Of a DNA stretch of 64,000 nt, positions 1 through 8,808 are shown piece after piece (the stretch's first letter is position 1; each line of letters opens with the position of its first letter). A program made the position numbers and the translations under genes. Origin of the DNA: Bog-950 sp964615305 (GTDB lineage: Bacteria; Bacteroidota; Bacteroidia; Chitinophagales; LD1). The notes below the pieces were generated by a model. That model saw only the letters and a list, made by a program, of their open reading frames with translations, had not been told where the DNA came from and made no database searches. The stretch covers positions 62,001 through 126,000 of the forward strand of contig CAZTNA010000005.1 of the NCBI GenBank assembly GCA_964615305.1, read 5' to 3'.

Positions 1-1221
1 GCCGGCCCGGCAGGTGCTACTGCCGCTTTGTTTTTGGCTAAACAAGGTATTAGTTGTGTGTTGGTGGATAAAGAAAAATTCCCACGCGATAAAATCTGTG
101 GCGATGCACTAAGCGGCAAAACCGTAGAGGTGCTAAACAAACTCGATAGTAATCTACTGTCAGAGCTAGGTACGCTTCATCAACAGTTTCTTGATTCGTG
201 GGGGGTAACTTTTGTTGCACCCAGCCAGCAGTCGCTGCGTGTACCATTTCATACTAATAAACAGAAGAAATATGCTCCCGGTTTTGTTTCAAAACGAATA
301 GACTTTGACAATTGGTTAGTAGAAAAAGTGAAACAACAAAATACTGTGCAATTTTTTCAGAAAACCGAACTGCGAGAATTCTATAAAAAGGAAACAGGAT
401 ATCAGGCCGTGTCAAAGGATGGTAAACAGTTTAATGCAAAGCTCATACTAGCCTGCGATGGTGCCTACTCATCTTTTTCAAAAAACATTGCTGGTTTAAA
501 AACTGAACCTGCACACAATTGCTTTGGCCTTCGCGCATACTACAAAAATGTAGAGGGGCTTGATCGGGAGAACTTCATTGAGTTGCATTTTCTGAAAGAA
601 TTTTTGCCGGGATATTTTTGGATTTTTCCCCTGCCTAACGGCAACGCAAATGTTGGAGTGGGTATGCGAGCAGATAAAATGAACAACAAGAACGTGAACC
701 TTAAAAAGTCGTTTGAGTCAATACTCGAAAACAATACTCATATAAGAGAGCGGTTTTCCGGAGCCGAAAAAATTGGGGATATAAAACTTTACGGCTTGCC
801 GTTAGGTTCAGTGAAACGGAAAATTTCGGGCAGCAACTATATGCTGTGTGGCGATGCAGCTATGCTAATAGACCCATTTACCGGAGAAGGAATAGGGAAT
901 GCAATGATGAGTGGTATGTATGCCGCCCTTCAAACAGAAAAATGTTTGCAGCAAAACAACTTTAGTGAAAAATTTTTAAGCCAATACGATATTGAACTTT
1001 ACAAACGTTTGTGGCCAGAGTTAGCGCTGTCGTACAGAATGCAGCAGTTGGTAAACTTTCCGTGGTTGTTTAATATGGTAGTAAAAAAAGCTAACAACAA
1101 TAAGGTTTTAAGCGAAACAATATCGTGCATGTTCGAAGACTTAGACATGCGTGCTCGCCTCAAAAGCCCTTCTTTTTATTTCAAACTTTTATTTTCGGGT
1201 TCGTCAAAAAACAATTCATGA
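1..1221 (+). CDS. FAD-dependent oxidoreductase, geranylgeranyl reductase family (5' truncated)
   Basis: The reading frame is open from the first base, so the true start lies before the window. The first residues (AGPAGATAA) are the end of the FAD/NAD Rossmann GxGxxG loop. The stretch FPRDKICGDALS shortly after is the signature of the geranylgeranyl reductase/ChlP family, and CGDAAMLIDPFTGEGIG near residue 285 is the second FAD-binding (GD) motif. About 406 residues are present, close to the normal family length, so only a few residues are missing. Members reduce isoprenoid chains or other polyunsaturated lipids; the substrate here cannot be told. The stop overlaps the start of the next gene by 4 bases (ATGA), which suggests coupled translation. 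Confidence 0.85.
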   Translation, partial: AGPAGATAALFLAKQGISCVLVDKEKFPRDKICGDALSGKTVEVLNKLDSNLLSELGTLHQQFLDSWGVTFVAPSQQSLRVPFHTNKQKKYAPGFVSKRIDFDNWLVEKVKQQNTVQFFQKTELREFYKKETGYQAVSKDGKQFNAKLILACDGAYSSFSKNIAGLKTEPAHNCFGLRAYYKNVEGLDRENFIELHFLKEFLPGYFWIFPLPNGNANVGVGMRADKMNNKNVNLKKSFESILENNTHIRERFSGAEKIGDIKLYGLPLGSVKRKISGSNYMLCGDAAMLIDPFTGEGIGNAMMSGMYAALQTEKCLQQNNFSEKFLSQYDIELYKRLWPELALSYRMQQLVNFPWLFNMVVKKANNNKVLSETISCMFEDLDMRARLKSPSFYFKLLFSGSSKNNS

Positions 1222-1733
1222 AAAAAATATCAGCCCTCTCATTGTTGTTCATGTTTCTACTTACAGTGGTTGCGCAAAACGGGCAAACTTGTGACCCTGC
1301 TAAAGAAAAAGTGACCAAAAAAAATTCAAGAGCTAAGCTAGGCGGTAGTTTTGGAGCAAGCATTACAAAAGATGGAGCGGTTGACGTTAAGAAACTTGCC
1401 GCAAAGATGGACGGGCAACAAGAGTTAAATATTAAGATTGCCGGTGATGTTGTTACTGCATGCCAGGTTAAGGGCTGCTGGATGACAGCAGATTTAGGGG
1501 ACGGAAAGTCAATGCGCATCCGTTTTAAAGACTATGCTTTTTTTGTTCCCAAAGATAGCGGTGGTAAAAAGTTTTACGCTCAAGGGGTGGCATCGTGGAA
1601 AGAAACATCAGTAGCTGAACTTCAACATTATGCCGAAGATGCCGGAAAAAGCAAGGAAGAAATCGAAAAAATTAAAGAACCTCTGCGCGAAATGGTGTTC
1701 TTAGCAGATGGCGTTATTTTGGAAAAGAAATAA
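1218..1733 (+). CDS. DUF4920 secreted protein
   Basis: A 171-residue protein starting at the ATG at 1218, which overlaps the upstream TGA. An upstream in-frame start at 1125 exists but would lie deep inside the flavoprotein gene and would place the signal peptide internally. MKKISALSLLFMFLLTVVAQ is a typical signal peptide. The conserved core is CQVKGCWMT (two cysteines four residues apart) followed by an RIRFKDYAFFVPKD segment, the hallmark of DUF4920, a Bacteroidota periplasmic family of unknown role. The C terminus is charged and helical. Its coupling to a flavin oxidoreductase hints at a shared redox task, but that is inference. Confidence 0.8.
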   Translation: MKKISALSLLFMFLLTVVAQNGQTCDPAKEKVTKKNSRAKLGGSFGASITKDGAVDVKKLAAKMDGQQELNIKIAGDVVTACQVKGCWMTADLGDGKSMRIRFKDYAFFVPKDSGGKKFYAQGVASWKETSVAELQHYAEDAGKSKEEIEKIKEPLREMVFLADGVILEKK

Positions 1734-1734
1734 C

Positions 1735-3411
1735 TCAATGCTTAACGGTAAATCTACCCAATAGATTTGTTCGCTGTTTTGATCCACAAATCACCGAATA
1801 AATACCTTCAGGCAAATCTCTTATGTTAATTTGAAGCACCTTGTTATTTCCGTTGTTAAGATGCGATATTACTTTCTGACCGAGTGAGTTAGTTATTGCT
1901 ATTGAGAAGTAGTTGCCTTCAACTTCTTCGTTAATATTTTGCATGTCAACGGTTAATATATCCACAGCCGGATTAGGATATAGACGAACATCTGTCAGTT
2001 GAGTTTCTTTCACTCCAACTTCCCACATGATTATACAAGTGGTGTCGCACTTGGTGTTTTGCCCAATTGAATTGTAGGCAGTAAGGCAAACAGATAGTTT
2101 TTCGTACCACACACAGTTAGGCCAAAGATTTTCCGGAGTCAACGACCATGCATTAGCAGATGAATGAAAGATAGAATCATGACAACCTGTTCCTGTGCCC
2201 GAATTTCCGGCTATAGAAACACTCCATATTAAACTATCTGCATTAGTTGAGGTGTTTTGTAACAGTATTGAATCATAGTACGTAAAAAATTGCGAAGAGC
2301 ATGGCTGCATAAAGTCAGTTGCAGTAAAATCAGCTACAGGCAGCAGCTGCTGTGCTGCGCACGTTTTATTAAAAATTTCAAGGGTTCCGGTTTTGCAAAA
2401 ACTTGGTGTGTCGTCAGTGCACACAGTATAGGTAATGGTTTCGTTGCCACTTTGTAGCGCCTGATATTGCAGACAGTTGGCTTGCATATTCAGTGTTCCG
2501 TTTATAGACAATGTGTGGTTACTTAAAACAAGTGGCGTATTGTTGGGGGCAAAATCATTAGTCAACACACAAATACTTTTTGTGGAGTCGATACATACGG
2601 TATCTACGTCATTAACTGCAGCCGGCCGCGGAAATCCATGATAGGTTATTGTATTAGTAGAGGTATTGGGTATTGCAAGTGTATCGCGCAACTGGTTGTA
2701 AGATATGTCAGCTGGGTTACTAAGTCCGGCTACTACAAGTAATGGAGTGTTTGCGAAAGCAGAATCAAAGAAGTACGATTTATCTCCACCCCACTCAGCA
2801 ATATAAAAATTGCCATCCTGATCAATGGTTATACCATCAATATTAGAGAATGATGTAGGCTTTACTGTGCTTATAGTTGAGTCAGTTAAACTAACCGCGC
2901 GGATTGGTGCGTTAGCTCCCCAGCAAGCTACTACCAACCGGTTATGAAACGGATCGAATACAATGCCGTTAGGCGTATTAGATGTATTTGCCACAAACGT
3001 GTTTACCTGTTGCGTGGTAATGTTCATGCGGTAAATTGTTTTGGCAGAAAAGTCGGTTGCATAAATGTTTCCGGCAAAATCAGTGCAAATGCCGTTTAAA
3101 AAAGTGCCACCGGTATTTATACTGCCGGCCGCTGCACCTGTGCTTAGGTTAAATACTTTAATGTAACTGCTTTGATCGCACACATATAAGCTATCGCCAG
3201 CAATACAAATACCGTAAGGGTTATTTACTGCCGAAGTAAAGAGTACAGGAGCACTTCCGGGAATTATGCTATACAAATTACCACCTCCACCGGTGCTGGC
3301 TACAATGTATCTGTTTCGAGGGGCATCAAACTCTACACTTTCCGGGCTGTTTAGTTGTGCATTAGCGAAAACAGATAAAGCAGACAAAAAGCAGAGCAAA
3401 ATTAATTTCAT
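1735..3411 (-). CDS. Secreted NHL/SMP-30-like beta-propeller protein with T9SS sorting domain
   Basis: A 558-residue protein starting at the ATG at 3411; the slightly longer frame would begin with TTG. It has a signal peptide (LILLCFLSALSVFANAQ), then about 240 residues of propeller repeats of the pattern 'NPYGICIAGDSLYV', 'LNGICTDFAGNIYATD', 'PNGIVFDPFHNRLVVA', 'IDGITIDQDGNFYIAE'. A middle segment (about 270-350) contains a DxVCIDSTKSICVLTND motif seen in Ig-like tandem domains of Bacteroidota surface proteins. The last 80 residues start with VRLYPNPAVD and end in a lysine-rich strand, which is a type A T9SS C-terminal sorting domain. It is therefore predicted to be exported and surface-anchored or released. 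The ligand is unknown. It converges on the DUF4920 gene with one base between stops. Confidence 0.85.
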   Translation of the reverse strand: MKLILLCFLSALSVFANAQLNSPESVEFDAPRNRYIVASTGGGGNLYSIIPGSAPVLFTSAVNNPYGICIAGDSLYVCDQSSYIKVFNLSTGAAAGSINTGGTFLNGICTDFAGNIYATDFSAKTIYRMNITTQQVNTFVANTSNTPNGIVFDPFHNRLVVACWGANAPIRAVSLTDSTISTVKPTSFSNIDGITIDQDGNFYIAEWGGDKSYFFDSAFANTPLLVVAGLSNPADISYNQLRDTLAIPNTSTNTITYHGFPRPAAVNDVDTVCIDSTKSICVLTNDFAPNNTPLVLSNHTLSINGTLNMQANCLQYQALQSGNETITYTVCTDDTPSFCKTGTLEIFNKTCAAQQLLPVADFTATDFMQPCSSQFFTYYDSILLQNTSTNADSLIWSVSIAGNSGTGTGCHDSIFHSSANAWSLTPENLWPNCVWYEKLSVCLTAYNSIGQNTKCDTTCIIMWEVGVKETQLTDVRLYPNPAVDILTVDMQNINEEVEGNYFSIAITNSLGQKVISHLNNGNNKVLQINIRDLPEGIYSVICGSKQRTNLLGRFTVKH

Positions 3412-3462
3412 AGACAAATGTTTGTAGTTGAAAAGTAAGAATACTGTTTAAAGAAAGATGTG

Positions 3463-4659
3463 TTACAGCTCTTTCAGCAAATTTTGGAATATGCGTTTGT
3501 TCTGAAAGTTTTCAAGAGCAAATCTATGAGCGTTTGCTGCAAGGCGGTTTCTGAAAGCATCATTGTTGCATTTTTCAATTTGTGTAACAAACTCTTCAGG
3601 GGTATTGGCAATAAGAATATTCTCCCCGTCCGTAAGACCCAATCCCTCGGCAGCAATATTGGTTGCTATGATTACTTTCCCCAGTGCCATGGCTTCTACA
3701 ATTTTTATGCGTATGCCGCTACCCGATATCAACGGCACCAACATAATTCCATGTTCTAAAATAAAGTGTTTGCTGTCGGGCACCTCGCCAACAGGTATTA
3801 CCTGCTCTGATTTTCTCTCATAAATATGTTGTGGCATTTTTTTTCCGGCTATAAACAACTTCATATCCGGGAACCTTGTGCGCACTGTGTTCCAGATATT
3901 TTCAAAAAACCAGTCGAGGCCCTGTAGATTAGGCATCCAGTCAAGAGATCCTATAAAAAATAAGTCGTGCTGCAGATATTGAAGCGGCAGTTTTTCTGCA
4001 ATATCCATTCCGGCAGGCACTATCACCGTTCTTATGCCCGGTGCCAGTGAATTAATAATTTGTTCATCGTCTTTGCTTATGGCCATTATTAAATCGCATT
4101 GTTTAAATGCAGATGTTTCAAACTTACTTAGTCTGTCAGCTTGCAATGGCAGATAAAATTTTTTTAAAAAATTTTTCGTCTCTGTAGCAATTCTTTTCCA
4201 AATAACATGTTCAACATTGTGTGCCCGCAAAACTATCTTGGCGTTAGAATGTACGCGCACTAACGGAATGTACAAACACGGATAAATACCATCCATGTGA
4301 ACAACATCAAATTTTTGCTCCGAAAGAGTTTGAATTAACTGTTTTTCGTAGGCGGCAGAAATAAAACGTTCAGCTATGTAGGAGTGGCGCTTAAACAAGT
4401 TTAGAAATGCACCTTGGAGGGTTATTCTGTTGTCCACTTTCACGCATTTAGTAGTAGCATATTTGCCAAACTCCTTAAGCACTGTTTCTTCGGGCACATA
4501 GTGGCGTGTAGTATTCATAAACAACACGTGTAATCTGCAACCTGCCTCTGAATAACCTTTAATAAAATTATAAGCTCCAATGGCCCCCCCGTCATTGAGC
4601 GGGTATGGCACTCGGTTAAGCAGAAGTAAAATATTTATTGATGAACGCGCTTCGCTCAT
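3463..4659 (-). CDS. Glycosyltransferase family 4 (GT-B fold)
   Basis: A 398-residue protein. I place the start at the ATG at 4659 (MSEARSS); the longer open frame extends into the divergent gene and its extra 105 residues look unlike any protein. The N-terminal half (ILLLLNRVPYPLNDGGAIGAYN) matches the acceptor-binding Rossmann domain of GT4 enzymes, and the C-terminal half has the donor-binding motif GSGIRIKIVEAMALGKVII with the expected glutamate (E322). It probably adds a sugar to a surface glycan or lipid carrier at the cytoplasmic face. It is divergent from a GT2 gene with 45 bases between them, so the two may serve one pathway. The substrate is unknown. Confidence 0.85.
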   Translation of the reverse strand: MSEARSSINILLLLNRVPYPLNDGGAIGAYNFIKGYSEAGCRLHVLFMNTTRHYVPEETVLKEFGKYATTKCVKVDNRITLQGAFLNLFKRHSYIAERFISAAYEKQLIQTLSEQKFDVVHMDGIYPCLYIPLVRVHSNAKIVLRAHNVEHVIWKRIATETKNFLKKFYLPLQADRLSKFETSAFKQCDLIMAISKDDEQIINSLAPGIRTVIVPAGMDIAEKLPLQYLQHDLFFIGSLDWMPNLQGLDWFFENIWNTVRTRFPDMKLFIAGKKMPQHIYERKSEQVIPVGEVPDSKHFILEHGIMLVPLISGSGIRIKIVEAMALGKVIIATNIAAEGLGLTDGENILIANTPEEFVTQIEKCNNDAFRNRLAANAHRFALENFQNKRIFQNLLKEL

Positions 4660-4668
4660 GGGTTCTTT

Positions 4669-4676
4669 TAGATTTG
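4669..4676 (+). promoter_or_regulatory. Candidate -7 box TAGATTTG for the GT2 gene
   Basis: TAGATTTG fits the Bacteroidota TAnnTTTG -7 consensus exactly and sits 28 bases before the ATG at 4705. I see no convincing -33 TTTG element at the usual spacing, so this is tentative. Confidence 0.3.
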
Positions 4677-4704
4677 CGGGCGGAAAATAATCAGTGAACC
4701 CAAG

Positions 4705-5442
4705 ATGTATAACAATAAGAAAGTAGTGGTGGTCTTGCCGGCTTATAATGCTGCCAAAACTCTGGAACAAACCTATAACGAAATTCCGTTTGGTTTTGTT
4801 GATGAAGTAATACTGGTGGATGATGCCAGTAAAGACAATACAGTTGAAGTAGCCAGAAATCTCGGTATTCATCATGTAATCAAGCATGAGCAGAACAAAG
4901 GTTATGGGGGCAACCAAAAAACATGTTATACCAAAGCGCTGGAAATAGGTGCCGATATAGTAGTAATGCTTCATCCAGACTACCAGTACACACCTAAATT
5001 ACTGACAGCCATGATTAGTATTATTGGCAATGAGGTTTACCCGGTGGTTCTAGGCTCCAGAATTTTAGGTGGTGGAGCTTTAAAAGGAGGGATGCCGCTT
5101 TATAAATATGTGTTTAATCGCTTTCTAACATTTTCTCAAAATGTTTTGTTAGGCGAAAAACTTTCAGAGTATCATACCGGTTATAGGGCATTCAACAAAG
5201 AAGTTTTAACTTCTATAAAATTTATGAACAATAGCGATGACTTTGTGTTTGATAATCAAATGCTTTCGCAAATTTTCTATAGCGGTTTTCAGATTGCAGA
5301 AGTTACCTGTCCCACCAAGTATTTCGAAGAAGCAAGTTCTATCAACTTTAGCAGAAGCTTAACTTATGGTATTGGTTGTTTGCAGGTATCGCTCCTTCAC
5401 CGTATGTGTAAATGGGGTTGGTTGAAAAGCGATTTGTATTAA
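4705..5442 (+). CDS. Glycosyltransferase family 2, dolichyl-phosphate mannosyltransferase-like
   Basis: A 245-residue GT-A enzyme with the nucleotide-sugar site VILVDDASKDNT (D39-D40) and the metal-binding region LHPDYQYTP around D92. The length and the HTGYRAFNKEVL acceptor-site segment match DPM1/polyprenyl-phosphate glycosyltransferases without the C-terminal membrane helices. It is expected to transfer a hexose from a nucleotide sugar to a polyprenyl phosphate at the inner membrane. The following gene starts 25 bases downstream on the same strand, so the two may be co-transcribed. The exact sugar is not readable from the sequence. Confidence 0.85.
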   Translation: MYNNKKVVVVLPAYNAAKTLEQTYNEIPFGFVDEVILVDDASKDNTVEVARNLGIHHVIKHEQNKGYGGNQKTCYTKALEIGADIVVMLHPDYQYTPKLLTAMISIIGNEVYPVVLGSRILGGGALKGGMPLYKYVFNRFLTFSQNVLLGEKLSEYHTGYRAFNKEVLTSIKFMNNSDDFVFDNQMLSQIFYSGFQIAEVTCPTKYFEEASSINFSRSLTYGIGCLQVSLLHRMCKWGWLKSDLY

Positions 5443-5466
5443 ATTGCTAAACCCTCTACGAGGCAA

Positions 5467-6306
5467 ATGAAATGTATGGCAAAGCGCAAACGCAAACCCA
5501 AAAGTAAGGAGCAACTGGGCACAGAGAATGAACTGATGAAGCTGAAAATGATGGCCGAATTTGGGGGAAACTTTGTGACAAATGAAGAAATACCGCCCGA
5601 AATTGAGAATGCATTCTTGAAACAAATACTGCAATTTCATAAGAAGCACGATTCATCAAAGAAAATTACAGTTTATAAGTTTATCGGCTCGCCAGTTTTT
5701 GTTGCAGAAAAAGACATTATACACGATAAGAACGCAGAGTATGAACTTGACCGCATAATGGGGCTAATGAAATTGAAGGGAATTGAACTAAGTGCATTAA
5801 TGGATACTGCTCCCCGTGAACTTTACCGTTTTATTACTACCGAGTTGTTTAAGCAGGAAATAGAAAACATCCGTATGAAAGGGTGGATTACACATTTCGT
5901 TTATGAAGAGTTTCACCCTCACCCGCATCAAGCAGTTAAGTCGGCAGCACAAAACACTGTTCAAACAATTTTTAATACCGGAGTGCCGATAGCTGATGAA
6001 AACTACTCTGAGGTTATGAAAAGTAAAATAGGGTTAAGCAGTGATGCGGAAGAGTTACGTGACCTTATTCATGCTTTTCAGAATAAGTATGAAGCAGTTC
6101 GATTAGTATCTGTACAGGTTCCCGAAGTTGTCATTAACGAAGATGAAGAAACTGCGTATTCATTTTACAAAGTAAAGTTTCAGGTTAAACACGAAAAGGG
6201 CGAACGTTATAAAAACATGAAGGCAGACGTAGAATTGAACCTAAGAAAACATACTGAAGTAAAATCGTGGTGGCTTGTAGAGCAGGTTATTTGCGATTTA
6301 CTTTAG
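5467..6306 (+). CDS. Conserved-looking protein of unknown function
   Basis: I do not recognise this 279-residue protein. It starts at 5467, or three residues later at the ATG at 5476, which would give the lysine-rich N terminus MAKRKRKPKSKEQ. There is no signal peptide or membrane helix, so it should be cytoplasmic. It is rich in charged residues, has a histidine-rich EEFHPHPHQA stretch near residue 155, and a C-terminal part with alternating strands (SFYKVKFQVKH) that could form an alpha/beta fold of the SnoaL/NTF2 type, but that is a guess. It lies between a GT2 gene and ung, six bases before the latter, so it is likely in an operon with ung. Confidence 0.7.
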   Translation: MKCMAKRKRKPKSKEQLGTENELMKLKMMAEFGGNFVTNEEIPPEIENAFLKQILQFHKKHDSSKKITVYKFIGSPVFVAEKDIIHDKNAEYELDRIMGLMKLKGIELSALMDTAPRELYRFITTELFKQEIENIRMKGWITHFVYEEFHPHPHQAVKSAAQNTVQTIFNTGVPIADENYSEVMKSKIGLSSDAEELRDLIHAFQNKYEAVRLVSVQVPEVVINEDEETAYSFYKVKFQVKHEKGERYKNMKADVELNLRKHTEVKSWWLVEQVICDLL

Positions 6307-6312
6307 CTTTCT

Positions 6313-6984
6313 ATGGTACAGGTACAAATACACGAAAGTTGGAAAACTGTGTTGGCTGACGAGTTTTCAAAATCTTATTTCCCGCTTATAAAACAGTTTA
6401 TTGTTGAACAGAAGGCAAAAGGAAAAATAATTTACCCGCCCGGAGCTCTTATCTTTAATGCGTTTAACCTAACTTCGTTTAACGAGGTTAAAGTGGTAAT
6501 ACTCGGTCAAGACCCTTATCACAGGGCAGGACAGGCACATGGATTGTGTTTTTCTGTGCAAAACGGTATTGCATCACCCCCGTCATTGGTAAATATTTTC
6601 AAAGAGTTAAAATCAGATTTGGGTTTAGAAGTGCCCAAGCACGGAAATTTGGAAGCCTGGGCAAAACAAGGTGTTTTGTTAATGAATGCTTCACTCACAG
6701 TTAATGCCGGAGAAGCCAATTCGCACGCTAAATGTGGCTGGCAAGTTTTTACAGATGCAGTAATTAAAAAAGTATCGGACGAAAAAGATGGGGTTGTATT
6801 TTTATTATGGGGCAATTTTGCAAAAGCCAAAAAAGTTCTCATTGATGTTTCACGGCATTTAGTGCTTGAAGCAGCGCATCCTTCTCCACTTTCTGGTGGA
6901 GCATTTTTTGGTTGCAAACACTTTTCAAAAACCAATATCTATCTTCAGCAAAACAATAAACCGCCAATTCACTGGCAGTTATGA
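6313..6984 (+). CDS. ung: Uracil-DNA glycosylase, family 1
   Basis: A 223-residue enzyme of normal length. It removes uracil from DNA as the first step of base excision repair. The water-activating motif GQDPYH is at residues 65-70 (catalytic D67), and the C-terminal HPSPLSG motif is at 189-195 with the conserved histidine H189. LLMNASLTV (about 122-130) matches the uracil-recognition region. It starts six bases after the preceding gene. All motifs are intact. Confidence 0.97.
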   Translation: MVQVQIHESWKTVLADEFSKSYFPLIKQFIVEQKAKGKIIYPPGALIFNAFNLTSFNEVKVVILGQDPYHRAGQAHGLCFSVQNGIASPPSLVNIFKELKSDLGLEVPKHGNLEAWAKQGVLLMNASLTVNAGEANSHAKCGWQVFTDAVIKKVSDEKDGVVFLLWGNFAKAKKVLIDVSRHLVLEAAHPSPLSGGAFFGCKHFSKTNIYLQQNNKPPIHWQL

Positions 6985-7027
6985 GTGACTTTTGTTTGCT
7001 TTTTTTTACACAGCAAGTTACAACATA

Positions 7028-8446
7028 ATGCAAAACAAAATGAGCCGAATATCTCTACTGTTTTTACCCGTTTGTATTTTTTTCTCTGCCAATGCCCAGC
7101 ATGATTTTATACAACGTTCAACTAACCTCATTGTCCAGAAGCAGTATGCCCAAGCATTCGCGCTGATAGATTCTGTAATAAAAGTTGATTCTCGTAATAC
7201 AGATGCGTGGATGATGAAAGGAAATGCAATACTCAACTCAGTGCTCGACACAGCAGAGTCCATGCAGTTTATTAATGAGAGTGATGAATCAATTTTTACA
7301 AACAATATTGTTTCGAAACCTGTTTTGCTTCCATTGAATACTGCTCTACTGGTAGAAAAATGTTGGCGAAAAGCACTTGAACTTGATGGCAGCCGTACTG
7401 ATGTACGAAAAGGGCTCTGTACAGTTTACTCACTTTCGCTCATGAAAGATTCTTTGAAAACAGAATTGAGCCGGTTGAGAAAAATGCTTCCGGATAATGA
7501 TGAAGAAGCTTTTAAAATGTGTGAGTATGCTCGAAAACTTAAAGAGAGAAACCGATTTGATGATGCTATGGAAATTTACAGTTTTGTTGCTGGCCTGTTT
7601 CCTTCTACATCCGGTGTTCGTTGCGATATGGCATCAGAGTATTTTTACGAAGGCAAGATAAATGAAGCTCTTCTATGGCTTGACAGTACCTATAGATTTA
7701 CGTCTGTTGACGAAACATCTTTTCTGAATGGCGCATTTATTTTCAGTCAGCTTGGATATTTTGAAAATGCTCAATCGGTAATAAACGCTTACTCCAGAAT
7801 TTATAAACGCAGGTTAGACGACTTTTACTTCGGACTTACACTCTTTGCAGACTCTTCAGATAAATGTACTCAGGTGCTGCAAGCGTTTTGCAGCAACATA
7901 GACACCAACAGTTATTATGACGAGTACTTACTGGCGCAGAAACTAATAGTTAACCATTCCACATTCAGCATAGAAACATACCGCTCACTTACTACTCAAT
8001 CAGGCATTCCCGATTATTACAAAGTGCTGATTCATGTTAGAGCTTTAAAACAGTTTAGAAGCCGTTGCGAACCTTACTTTATGTATGGTGTGTATTCGGC
8101 TCTCATAAAGAATTATTCTGCTTCAGTTCAGTTTTTAGAAGATGTAGGGCAGTGCAAGCTGCAAGCTGACCAAACTGAGTATTGGAAATTGGTATATGGG
8201 TTTGTACTTTTAAAAACAGGTCAACCTGCAGAGGCAAAAAAGTTTTTCACGCAACTCTTTAGTTCTTCGAACAATTTCTACAAACATGCTGCTAAGTATT
8301 TTGCAGGCAAAATTTTGCTGGCAGAACAAAACCGAGAAGCAGCAGTTCTGGTTTTTACAGAATTAAAGAATGTTGAAACAAGCAGAACCAAATTTTGCGA
8401 TTTAGCGGCTGCACAGCTCTCTGAACTCTCTGTTAAAAAAAACTAG
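7028..8446 (+). CDS. Secreted TPR-containing protein
   Basis: A protein of about 472 residues. The start could be the ATG at 7028 (MQNKMSR) or 7040 (MSRISLL); both give a good signal peptide ending SANAQ. An earlier in-frame start at 6992 puts charged and polar residues ahead of it and is less likely. The body is alpha-helical with tetratricopeptide-like helix pairs, for example AFALIDSVIKVDSRNTDAWM near the N terminus and QTEYWKLVYGFVLLKTGQPA near the C terminus. It is predicted to be periplasmic or outer-membrane attached and to act in protein-protein contacts. The partner is unknown. It converges on the next gene with five bases between stops. Confidence 0.75.
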   Translation: MQNKMSRISLLFLPVCIFFSANAQHDFIQRSTNLIVQKQYAQAFALIDSVIKVDSRNTDAWMMKGNAILNSVLDTAESMQFINESDESIFTNNIVSKPVLLPLNTALLVEKCWRKALELDGSRTDVRKGLCTVYSLSLMKDSLKTELSRLRKMLPDNDEEAFKMCEYARKLKERNRFDDAMEIYSFVAGLFPSTSGVRCDMASEYFYEGKINEALLWLDSTYRFTSVDETSFLNGAFIFSQLGYFENAQSVINAYSRIYKRRLDDFYFGLTLFADSSDKCTQVLQAFCSNIDTNSYYDEYLLAQKLIVNHSTFSIETYRSLTTQSGIPDYYKVLIHVRALKQFRSRCEPYFMYGVYSALIKNYSASVQFLEDVGQCKLQADQTEYWKLVYGFVLLKTGQPAEAKKFFTQLFSSSNNFYKHAAKYFAGKILLAEQNREAAVLVFTELKNVETSRTKFCDLAAAQLSELSVKKN

Positions 8447-8451
8447 TTAGG

Positions 8452-8778
8452 TTATTTCAGAGAAACTAAAACTACACCAGCTATTATTACAGCAATGCCA
8501 ATATACTGCCGGGTGGTAAACACTTCGCCAAACCAGAAGTATGCAGAAAGCGATAAGCCAACAATAGTCAATGAAAAAAATATAGCACTGGCTACCTGCA
8601 TGGGTATTGTCTTTAGTGCTTCTGTAAATAATACTGAGTTGATTAAGCCAAACACTAAACCTAAAGCCAAAAATCCCCACTTTTTGGAGGGCACTGAGTC
8701 GTTGAGAGCAGAGTATTTAAAACTCACATTGGTAAGTATGTTGAAAATAATAGAGCCGTAGAGCAAAGTTTCTTTCAT
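8452..8778 (-). CDS. SMR/EamA-like four-helix membrane protein lacking the conserved Glu
   Basis: A 108-residue protein with four predicted membrane helices, the size and layout of the small multidrug resistance family. Alignment by eye to EmrE places its first helix (YGSIIFNILTNVSFKYS) over the EmrE helix containing E14; here that position is asparagine (N13). The last helix (YIGIAVIIAGVVLVSL) matches well. SMR drug/proton antiport needs that glutamate, so this protein is unlikely to be a classical drug exporter and may be closer to ArnE/ArnF-type lipid-sugar transporters or single-unit EamA proteins. It lies 30 bases after the symporter gene on the same strand and may be read with it. Confidence 0.75.
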   Translation of the reverse strand: MKETLLYGSIIFNILTNVSFKYSALNDSVPSKKWGFLALGLVFGLINSVLFTEALKTIPMQVASAIFFSLTIVGLSLSAYFWFGEVFTTRQYIGIAVIIAGVVLVSLK

Positions 8779-8808
8779 GATTAATAGTTGTGTGTTTAAA
8801 AATGTGTT

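Noticed and set aside
3563..3823. Plus-strand open frames inside the GT4 gene
   Set aside because: They lie fully antisense to a gene with clear motifs and show no protein-like features.
4660..4974. N-terminal extension of the GT4 frame
   Set aside because: It overlaps the divergent GT2 gene and its residues do not fit the family; the ATG at 4659 gives the normal start.
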